Below are positions 24,296 to 30,755 of a DNA stretch of 30,755 bases, in pieces. The DNA is taken from contig JAEEIQ010000086.1 in assembly GCA_016281435.1 (NCBI GenBank), positions 1 to 30,755 of the forward strand, given 5' to 3'. Origin of the DNA: Bacteroidales bacterium. GTDB taxonomy: Bacteria; Bacteroidota; Bacteroidia; Bacteroidales; UBA932. The translations under genes were made by a program, and so were the position numbers. Under the pieces are notes generated by a model that had not been told where the DNA came from, searched no databases, and worked only from the letters and a program-made list of their open reading frames with translations. Positions within the stretch are counted from its first letter, which is position 1; each line of letters begins with the position of its first letter.

Positions 24296-24856
24296 TTGAA
24301 AGGTCAGGAAGAAATATTCAAGGCCAGATTCGACACTTATTTCAAGAGGTGTTCGGCGTTTGCCCGCTCGTTCGTTTCGGACAAGGCGGAAGCCGAACTG
24401 ATCGCTTCCGAGGCGATGACGGTGCTTTGGCAGAAAAGAGGGGAGGATGACGTGGACGTGGCGGCGGCGCTGCCCTTCCTTTTCGGGATAGTGCGCAACA
24501 AGGCCATGAACTACCTGAGGGGTAGGAGGCGTGAACAGGAAGCCCTCGGCAAGGCGGGCGAGATGGCTGTCCGGGAACTTGACCTCCGGATCGGAACTCT
24601 CGAAATGTGTGACCCTTCGATGCTCTACAAGGCAGATGTCCAGGCCATCATCAACGCGACTGTTGAAAGCCTTGGCGACAAGACTGCCGAAGTCTTTCTC
24701 AAGAGCCGTTACGAGGGTATGAGCAACAAGGAAATCGCCAGCCGGTTCGGGATCTCCGTCAAAACCGTCGATTACCATATCTCACGCGCGTTGAAAGCCT
24801 TACGCAGGAGCCTCGGAGACTATCTGCCCGTCGTCTGCATTTTTCTTTCCCTTTAG
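24296..24856 (+). CDS. ECF RNA polymerase sigma-70 factor (Bacteroidota FecI-like)
   Basis: A 186-residue extracytoplasmic-function sigma factor. Region 2 lies at about 10-78 (LPFLFGIVRNKAMNYLRGRR). Region 4 with a helix-turn-helix lies at about 113-173 (YEGMSNKEIASRFGISVKTV). The short hydrophobic tail YLPVVCIFLSL is common in Bacteroidales sigma factors paired with FecR. The only credible start is a TTG; the nearby ATG at 24279 is in another frame and stops after six codons. The next gene, 57 bases on, encodes the FecR-type anti-sigma factor, followed by an STN-containing SusC. The family model is that ligand binding at SusC relieves FecR inhibition and frees this sigma factor to raise susCD transcription. 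Start choice is less certain than identity. Confidence 0.92.
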   Translation: MKGQEEIFKARFDTYFKRCSAFARSFVSDKAEAELIASEAMTVLWQKRGEDDVDVAAALPFLFGIVRNKAMNYLRGRRREQEALGKAGEMAVRELDLRIGTLEMCDPSMLYKADVQAIINATVESLGDKTAEVFLKSRYEGMSNKEIASRFGISVKTVDYHISRALKALRRSLGDYLPVVCIFLSL

Positions 24857-24863
24857 ACTGGGG

Positions 24864-24883
24864 ATTTCCGAATTTCCGGAAAT
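24864..24883 (+). promoter_or_regulatory. Direct repeat plus 12-bp palindrome between the sigma and fecR genes
   Basis: ATTTCCG occurs at 24864-24870 and again at 24872-24878. The second copy forms the perfect palindrome ATTTCCGGAAAT at 24872-24883. The site is 8-27 bases after the sigma stop and 30 bases before the fecR start. It could be an operator or a small RNA hairpin; no T run follows, so it is not a standard terminator. Functional meaning is inference. Confidence 0.4.
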
Positions 24884-24913
24884 AATAAGGGTACAGGCTC
24901 ATAATACCTTGAA

Positions 24914-25816
24914 ATGAATAAAGACATCCTGGCCCGTTATATTCGTGGCCGCGCCTCCGAAAAAGAAAAGGCTGCCGTCCTCAGATGGACGGAAGAATCA
25001 CCAGACAATCTTGCGACCTACCGTTTCTTGCACGGGGTATATGCCGCTTCCCTCGTGGAGGAGGAACCTGAACCGGCAAGACAGAGACGGAGCCCCGTCC
25101 CCTCCTTCGCGCTGGCGTTCGCCTGCACCGCGCTTCTGGCGGGATTGTTCCTGTTCCGTCCCAAGGAGACGGTATCTGTCCAGAGCGTCTGCTCTCCTGT
25201 GGGACAGCAGACGAAGGTGGACCTCTCCGACGGAACGGTAGTGTGGTTGAATTCCGGCTCGTCGATAGAGTTCGGCGACCTCGACAGGCAGAAAGTGCGC
25301 CAGGTCCGTCTGTCGGGCGAGGCTTTCTTCTCGGTTGCGGCCGATCCGAAAAGGCCTTTCATTGTCAGCACGCCCGATTTCAGCGTCAAGGTATTGGGGA
25401 CCAAATTCAATGTAAACACATACAACGACATAAAGACCGTGGTTCTGGTCGAAGGGGCCGTGGACGTGCAAAGGGGGAAGAACCGCGTGTCCATGACTCC
25501 GGGCGAAATGTTCTCATGGGATTCGTCTTCGTCCGAAAGCCGGATACAAGAAGTCGCGACGGATAACTATGTTTCATGGGTGAACGGTTATCTGCTGTTC
25601 GAGAACATCCCTCTCGGAGAGGTGCTTTCCCAGTTGCAGAGTTTCTTCGGTACGACTTTCTCCTATGACGCGGCCAAGGCTGCATCCACCCGTATCTCCG
25701 GCAAACTGGAACTGCGGGAAGGGCTCGATACGGCCCTGCTCAACTTGAAGAATACGACAATCCTTTCCTATGTGAAGGAAGGTGAGAAATCCGTGAGAAT
25801 CAAGATCAATGACTAG
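24914..25816 (+). CDS. FecR family anti-sigma factor (FecR + DUF4974 domains)
   Basis: A 300-residue inner-membrane anti-sigma regulator. A short cytoplasmic N-terminal domain (about 1-60) is expected to hold the sigma factor. One transmembrane helix lies at about 64-81 (SFALAFACTALLAGLFLF). The periplasmic FecR domain covers about 90-190 (KVDLSDGTVVWLNSGSSIEF; RLSGEAFFSVAADPKRPF). A DUF4974 domain at about 227-297 (FENIPLGEVLSQLQSFF; ISGKLELREGLDTALLNL) is the part thought to contact the STN domain of SusC. Length and domain order are typical. The start is 57 bases after the sigma gene, and its last 8 bases overlap the SusC start, so SusC translation is probably coupled to it. Confidence 0.95.
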   Translation: MNKDILARYIRGRASEKEKAAVLRWTEESPDNLATYRFLHGVYAASLVEEEPEPARQRRSPVPSFALAFACTALLAGLFLFRPKETVSVQSVCSPVGQQTKVDLSDGTVVWLNSGSSIEFGDLDRQKVRQVRLSGEAFFSVAADPKRPFIVSTPDFSVKVLGTKFNVNTYNDIKTVVLVEGAVDVQRGKNRVSMTPGEMFSWDSSSSESRIQEVATDNYVSWVNGYLLFENIPLGEVLSQLQSFFGTTFSYDAAKAASTRISGKLELREGLDTALLNLKNTTILSYVKEGEKSVRIKIND

Positions 25817-28800
25817 GCTGCCGAGATTCATACCGGTACTGCTTTCCGTCATCCTTCTCGTGACGGCCGCTACGGGCATGTCCGCGCAGAACGTGAGCTT
25901 GAACGTCAGCGGCAAGCCTCTCAGGGAGGTCCTGTCCGAGATTGAGTCCAAGGCTGGAGTCATATTCATATATAAGGACGGCAGTATCGATGCGGACCGC
26001 AAGGTCACTGTGAGGCTTTCCGACGTTCCGGTAAGTGAGGTCCTGGATGCCATACTTGGCGAAGAAACCGGTTACGTCATCAACGGACGGCAGGTTTCCA
26101 TCTTCCGGAAGGAGCGTCCTTCGGCCGGCCCCGACATCCATGCCGGGCATGACGCTGCGTCCACGGTCCCGGCGTCCCCTCCGAAACATGTCATAAAAGG
26201 GACCGTCTCCGACGGGGACGGGGTTCCCATCGTCGGTGCCTTTGTCATGGAAGAAGGCACGAAGAACGGCGTCGTGACGGACCTGAACGGCGCTTACGTG
26301 ATAGAGACGCGGTCTTCCGATGTCGTGCTCGAGGTTTCTTGCCTGGGTTATCAGGACCGCCGGGTCAAGGCTGACGGACGCGTGAAGATAGACTTCATGC
26401 TGCAGGAGAACGTGTCCCAGCTGGAGGAGGTCGTCGTCGTCGGCTATGGGGTCCAGCGCAAGGAGAGCGTCGTCGGAGCCATCGCGCAGATAGGCACGGA
26501 CGACATCCTTGCATCCGGCCAGACCAATGTGACCCAGGCCATTGCCGGAAAGCTGTCCGGCGTCCTGACGATGCAGACTTCAGGCGCTCCGGGGGCGAAT
26601 GACGCCCAGATACTGGTACGCGGCGTTTCCAGCTGGAACGGTTCTGCTCCGCTGGTGATGGTGGACGGGGTGGAAAGGGACTTCTCCACCATCGACCCCA
26701 ATGAAATAGCCAGTATTTCCGTCCTCAAGGATGCCTCCGCCACCGCTGTCTTCGGCGCCAAGGGGGCCAATGGCGTCATCCTTGTTACCACGCGTGGCGG
26801 CAGGGAAGGGACCCCCAGGATGAGGCTCAGTTTCTCGCACGGCTTCAACTTCGCCACCCGTATTCCCCGGCATGTCAGCGCCTATGATACGGCTTCCGGA
26901 TGGAACGTGGCCATGATGAACGAGATGAACTACGGAAGCATGTACACGTCCTCCCAACTCGCGGAGTACAGTTCCCCTTCGTCCTCAGTAAACGCCCTCC
27001 GCTATCCCGACGTGGACTGGTTCGACGTGATGCTCCGCGACGTCGCTCACTCGACCGACGCCAACTTCAATTTCTCCGGAGGCACGCGCAAGGCCCGTTA
27101 CTTCATATCGATGGGTTACAAGAACGAAGGTTCCATCTTCCGTCCTTCCGAACTCTACGGCAACGGCAACTATGGCTACGACCGCCTCAATTACCGGGCG
27201 AACCTGGATTTCAACGTCACGCCTTCCACCATTCTATCCTTCAAGGTGGGAGGAGACATAGGGATAAGGATGGCTCCGGCGACGGATCCCATGCGCTCCC
27301 TTTACGGCGCGTCCACGATAAGTTTCCCTGTCAGCTATCCGTCGTGGTTCCTTGAAGCGGTCCCCGACGTGAACGCGGGAGGTGCAGTTTCTGACAGGCT
27401 TGTGGATTCCGCCCGTTCCGGGTCATACTTCCTGAACCCGTACAATGCCCTCAACGACGCTTCCTACAACAAGACGGCGACAAGCAACCTCTATACGGAC
27501 CTGCTGCTGAAGCAGGACCTGTCCTTCGTCACGGAGGGCCTTTCCGCGGCAGCCAAGTTCTCGTTCAGCACCACCATGGCCCGCATAGCCGAAAAAGTCT
27601 CCGCCACGCCGATAAAGTATTACTTTGATTGGAACATTTACGACGAAGGCAGCGGAAACCCCTGGCTTCCCGAATCGTGGACCACGAATGCCATAGTCGA
27701 GGATCCGCCGTATGCTGCCACACAGGGGAGCATAAACGCCTATACCTATACGATGTATTGGGAGGGTTCGCTGAACTACACGCGAAGTTTCCAAGGCCAT
27801 CATGTAACGGCCCTCGCCCTGTTCAACCAGAGGGAGTACCGCAACCGGGTCGCTTTCCCTTACCGCAACCAGGGGGCCGTCGGACGCGTGACATGGGACT
27901 GGAAGCACCGGTATCTTTTCGAGGGCAACCTGGGAGTGACGGGATCCGAACAGTTCGCTCCGTCGAACCGTTACGGCATCTTCCCTTCCCTGGCGCTGGG
28001 ATGGGTCCTTTCCGAGGAACCGTTCTGGAAGAAGTCCCTTCCATGGTGGAACAAGTTCAAGATACGCTACTCTGACGGCCTCGTCGGCAATGACCAGACC
28101 TCCTCGCGCTGGCTCTATTTCAGCGCCTATTCCACGGCGGCCGCCTACACGAAATTCATTACGGGCAAGACCCCGGTGATAACGGAGGACAGCGCGGCAA
28201 ACGAATCCGCCCAGTGGGAGGAGGCGCGCAAGCGCGATATCGGCATCGAAATGTCGTGGTTCCGGGAGCGGCTCGGACTGAATCTGGACTTCTTCGATGA
28301 GAACCGTACGAAGATGCTGGTGTCCAGGGCCAACAATACCACCGCCCTTGTGGGCACGTCATTCAAGGAGGCCAACCTCGGCAGTATGCAGAAGCACGGT
28401 TTCGAAGTGGAACTGAGCTGGCAGGACAAGTTCGAAAACGGCCTCGGCTACAGGCTCAATGCCATGTACTCGTTCAATGAGAACAGGATAGTGAACTACG
28501 AGGACGCGGCCTTCGCCCCGGACTATCAGAAGATGGCGGGAAAGGCCTATGCGAGCCAGACGGCCGGCGACACCCTCGTGGACGGGGGTTATTATACTTC
28601 CGTGGATGACATCCACAACTACCCTTCGTACACGTCCGGAACCTGGCTTACGGAAGTCCTGATGGGCTCGTACAAGTACCTGGATTACTGCGTCGACGGC
28701 AAGATCGACCGTACTGACCTCCATTCCGTTCCGGGCAGCCGCTACCCTTCCACGGTGTATTCTTTCGGCGGCTCCCTGAACTGGAAAGGATGGGATTTCA

Positions 28801-29276
28801 GTTTCCTGTTCTACGGCAACTCCGGCAAATGGGTGGAGTTCAACAGCAACTTCATCCTTGAATTCGAGAAGGGTGACCGGCGAATGGCTGCGGCCAATGC
28901 CGATTACTGGACTCCGGTCAACACCTCGGCCCCCCATGCCACCCTCGTGAACAACGGGTCCGGAGTGAGCGCCCACCAGATGTACGGATGGGCCGGAGGA
29001 AGCGCAGGCTCGGAAGGAACCGGACTGGCCCTTCCGGGACATACATGGAGGAAGGCGGACTACCTGTGCCTGCGGGACGTGTCCCTGTCCTACACCTTCG
29101 ACACCGGGAAGATACGGCAGATGGCCGGAATATCCTCCCTGACCCTCTTCCTTACGGGGAACAACCTCGTTTATTTCACGGGCCTGATAGAAGGCAATCC
29201 GGAGGCGACGACCTTCCGTGAAGGCTTCTATCCCTTGATGCGAACTGTCCAGACGGGCTTTAAACTGGGTTTCTGA
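25809..29276 (+). CDS. SusC-like TonB-linked outer-membrane protein with STN signalling domain
   Basis: A 1155-residue SusC/RagA-family transporter that imports glycans or peptides delivered by its SusD partner. Domain order: signal peptide 1-26 (GMSA/Q) and STN domain at about 29-98 (VSLNVSGKPLREVLSEI). A Pro/His/Ala-rich linker covers about 103-125. A carboxypeptidase-regulatory-like domain lies at about 127-199, with the SusC signature EEVVVVGYG at 206-214. The plug at about 215-330 contains PLVMVDGVERDFSTIDPNEI, then SVLKDASATAVFGAKGANG. The beta-barrel ends in GFKLGF. The STN domain marks the signalling subclass that works with FecR and an ECF sigma factor, both encoded immediately upstream. 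It starts inside the last codons of fecR (8-base overlap) and SusD follows after one base. Substrate class cannot be decided because no enzymes of the locus are inside the window. Confidence 0.97.
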   Translation: MTRLPRFIPVLLSVILLVTAATGMSAQNVSLNVSGKPLREVLSEIESKAGVIFIYKDGSIDADRKVTVRLSDVPVSEVLDAILGEETGYVINGRQVSIFRKERPSAGPDIHAGHDAASTVPASPPKHVIKGTVSDGDGVPIVGAFVMEEGTKNGVVTDLNGAYVIETRSSDVVLEVSCLGYQDRRVKADGRVKIDFMLQENVSQLEEVVVVGYGVQRKESVVGAIAQIGTDDILASGQTNVTQAIAGKLSGVLTMQTSGAPGANDAQILVRGVSSWNGSAPLVMVDGVERDFSTIDPNEIASISVLKDASATAVFGAKGANGVILVTTRGGREGTPRMRLSFSHGFNFATRIPRHVSAYDTASGWNVAMMNEMNYGSMYTSSQLAEYSSPSSSVNALRYPDVDWFDVMLRDVAHSTDANFNFSGGTRKARYFISMGYKNEGSIFRPSELYGNGNYGYDRLNYRANLDFNVTPSTILSFKVGGDIGIRMAPATDPMRSLYGASTISFPVSYPSWFLEAVPDVNAGGAVSDRLVDSARSGSYFLNPYNALNDASYNKTATSNLYTDLLLKQDLSFVTEGLSAAAKFSFSTTMARIAEKVSATPIKYYFDWNIYDEGSGNPWLPESWTTNAIVEDPPYAATQGSINAYTYTMYWEGSLNYTRSFQGHHVTALALFNQREYRNRVAFPYRNQGAVGRVTWDWKHRYLFEGNLGVTGSEQFAPSNRYGIFPSLALGWVLSEEPFWKKSLPWWNKFKIRYSDGLVGNDQTSSRWLYFSAYSTAAAYTKFITGKTPVITEDSAANESAQWEEARKRDIGIEMSWFRERLGLNLDFFDENRTKMLVSRANNTTALVGTSFKEANLGSMQKHGFEVELSWQDKFENGLGYRLNAMYSFNENRIVNYEDAAFAPDYQKMAGKAYASQTAGDTLVDGGYYTSVDDIHNYPSYTSGTWLTEVLMGSYKYLDYCVDGKIDRTDLHSVPGSRYPSTVYSFGGSLNWKGWDFSFLFYGNSGKWVEFNSNFILEFEKGDRRMAAANADYWTPVNTSAPHATLVNNGSGVSAHQMYGWAGGSAGSEGTGLALPGHTWRKADYLCLRDVSLSYTFDTGKIRQMAGISSLTLFLTGNNLVYFTGLIEGNPEATTFREGFYPLMRTVQTGFKLGF

Positions 29277-29277
29277 C

Positions 29278-30755
29278 ATGAAGAGAATTGTTCCATTATT
29301 CTGTGTCCTGACGCTGCTTGCGGCCTCGTGTTCTTATCTGGACGTCTCTCCCGAACTCGGGATGAGCGAGGAAGAGGTCTTTTCCAGTTACCAGAACTTC
29401 TCGGCATATCTGGCCGGATGCTACGACAGCGGCACGAACAGGACGAGCGTCAATGCCAATCCCAGCAAGAACCTGTTCTACGGGTCCATACCCATAGCCA
29501 TGGACCATACGGTGTCCCGCTATCCGTTCAGCACCATCACGGACCTCGCGGACTGCGGACGCTCCCGCGACTGCCTGAAGATCAAGGCAGGCTCGTTCGT
29601 CTCCTGCGCGAACTTCTATTGCAACACCCAGATCCCCATCTTCACTTCGATGTGGATATGCATACGCAAGGCCAACAAGTGCATAGAGAACATCGACATG
29701 CTGAAGGACTGCTCCCAGGCGGACAAGGACGATATCCTCGCCCAGGCCTACTTTATCAGGGGGTGGTGCCATATGAATCTTTGCATCTACTATGGAGGGC
29801 AGCCTTATCTCGACCACGCCCTCAAGGCCGACGAGTCATGGGACCTGCCGCGCGAGACGGAGATGGAGACATACCTCAAGGCGGCTCAGGATTTCCAGAC
29901 ATCCTATGAAATATTCAAGCGCTGCGGACGCGTCAGGCGCGACCCCGCTTCGGGGGAAGGGCACCTGTCCAATGCCAAGCAGGCCTACCCCTGCGGAGCT
30001 GCGGCCCTTGCCGCCAAGGGGCGCTGCCTGCTTTACGCGGCCAGCCCCCTGAACAATCCCGACGGGGACATTACGATATGGCAGGAGGCTGCAAAGGCCA
30101 ACGCGGCGGCCATAAAAGTGGCTCAGGAATGCGGCTACACCCTTGTGCCGGGCAGCAAATGGACTACCAACTGGAAAGGCGTGGCCTATACCAACGAGCA
30201 GATCTGGGCCATCCATCTGGGAAGTTTCAAGGCCAATGCCATGTGGCACGTCAACTTCATGCCGCAGGCTGTCTCGGCCGCCACTCACGGAGGCGGGGAA
30301 TTCCCCACCCAGCAGTGCGTGGACCTTTATGAGACCATATGGGGCGACCCGCTTTACACACAGGAAGAAAGGGATGCTGCCTACGCGCAGAACGACAAGG
30401 GGGTTATGGGACCCGACGGCAAGCTGCATCGCTATTACGAGCAGAACCCTTACCAGAACAGGGATCCTCGTTTCTATGAGACCATAGTCTATGACGGATG
30501 TCCCGCCGAGGGAGTAGCTACAGGCGGAGTGAACATATATTACGATCCGGCTACGGGACAATGGCCGTATACCGTGCTTGATGGAAACGTGAGCTATTTC
30601 GGCGTGGACTGGAACAGCGGAGACGCCCCCAATACGAGCACCGGCTATTGCAGCCGTCATCATTGGAACGGACATTTCAAGGACGTCAAGAGCCTTATCA
30701 CCGAGCCGGTGATAAGACTGGCCGAACTGTGGCTGAATTATGCCGAAGCCGTAAA
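29278..30755 (+). CDS. SusD/RagB-like surface lipoprotein, C-terminus outside window
   Basis: The frame stays open to the right edge: 492 codons are visible and the last codon is cut. Signal peptide with lipobox AASC (Cys18) and the typical SusD start CSYLDVSPE. Alpha-helical TPR-type segments follow (QAYFIRGWCHMNLCIYYGG; GAAALAAKGRCLLYAASPLN). Near the right edge VIRLAELWLNYAEA is the hallmark C-terminal SusD motif, so perhaps 50-100 residues are missing. SusD proteins cap the SusC barrel and bind substrate at the surface. It starts one base after susC, so the two are cotranscribed. Unusually, the visible mature part has about 17 cysteines besides the lipidated one, including the clusters DCGRSRDC, SCANFYC and CIRKANKC. 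SusD proteins normally have few. They may form disulfides or bind a metal; this is inference. Confidence 0.95.
   Translation, partial: MKRIVPLFCVLTLLAASCSYLDVSPELGMSEEEVFSSYQNFSAYLAGCYDSGTNRTSVNANPSKNLFYGSIPIAMDHTVSRYPFSTITDLADCGRSRDCLKIKAGSFVSCANFYCNTQIPIFTSMWICIRKANKCIENIDMLKDCSQADKDDILAQAYFIRGWCHMNLCIYYGGQPYLDHALKADESWDLPRETEMETYLKAAQDFQTSYEIFKRCGRVRRDPASGEGHLSNAKQAYPCGAAALAAKGRCLLYAASPLNNPDGDITIWQEAAKANAAAIKVAQECGYTLVPGSKWTTNWKGVAYTNEQIWAIHLGSFKANAMWHVNFMPQAVSAATHGGGEFPTQQCVDLYETIWGDPLYTQEERDAAYAQNDKGVMGPDGKLHRYYEQNPYQNRDPRFYETIVYDGCPAEGVATGGVNIYYDPATGQWPYTVLDGNVSYFGVDWNSGDAPNTSTGYCSRHHWNGHFKDVKSLITEPVIRLAELWLNYAEAV

Noticed and set aside
1..30755. CRISPR array, tRNA/rRNA genes, insertion sequences, phage or defence genes
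   Set aside because: The coding run leaves only short gaps and none contains regular repeats, tRNA-like folds, terminal inverted repeats or transposase-like frames. The two nucleases carry export signals and sit with transport genes, so a defence role is not favoured.

Overview
The window looks like chromosomal DNA of a GC-rich member of the Bacteroidota, most likely order Bacteroidales. The evidence is a SusC/SusD pair with an ECF sigma/FecR regulator, BACON-domain lipoproteins, other TonB-dependent receptors with N-terminal carboxypeptidase-regulatory-like domains, TAnnTTTG-type -7 boxes, and start sites with A/T-rich rather than strong Shine-Dalgarno leaders. Codon third positions are strongly G/C; several genes contain no TTA, CTA or TCA codons at all. 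Genus cannot be settled from the sequence; an Alistipes-like or uncultured Bacteroidales lineage would fit. All 17 genes lie on the + strand, coding density is very high, and no stretch over 300 bases lacks a gene. No RNA gene, IS element or CRISPR array was seen.

Layout. (1) 1-1047 is the 3' end of a modular surface protein, closed by a clear intrinsic terminator. (2) 1240-7107 is a two-gene unit, an Oar-like TonB-dependent receptor plus a large BACON/OB/Big2 lipoprotein, closed by a second terminator. (3) From a good promoter at about 7200, eleven genes follow with gaps of 20 bases or less and repeated ATGA overlaps. They are a BACON/OB lipoprotein, a lipoprotein NUC1-type DNA/RNA endonuclease, a secreted endonuclease/exonuclease/phosphatase, a TonB-dependent receptor, a second OB-fold lipoprotein and an M3 metallopeptidase lipoprotein. 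Then come gpmI, mannose-6-phosphate isomerase, a secreted beta-propeller protein, rsgA and a MATE exporter. (4) 24296-30755 is an ECF sigma / FecR anti-sigma / STN-SusC / SusD locus that runs off the right edge.

The most interesting part is 7248-17802. Two unrelated secreted nucleases, OB-fold surface lipoproteins, a dedicated outer-membrane receptor and a peptidase are translationally coupled. I infer a surface system that captures and degrades extracellular nucleic acid (possibly with bound protein) and imports the products, in the manner of a polysaccharide utilization locus but for nucleic acid. The chemistry of the two nuclease families is established knowledge; their joint purpose is inference.

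The right-hand locus is a classical trans-envelope signalling SusCD system. The SusC carries an STN domain, which would pass ligand occupancy to FecR and then to the sigma factor. Its substrate cannot be told from this window.
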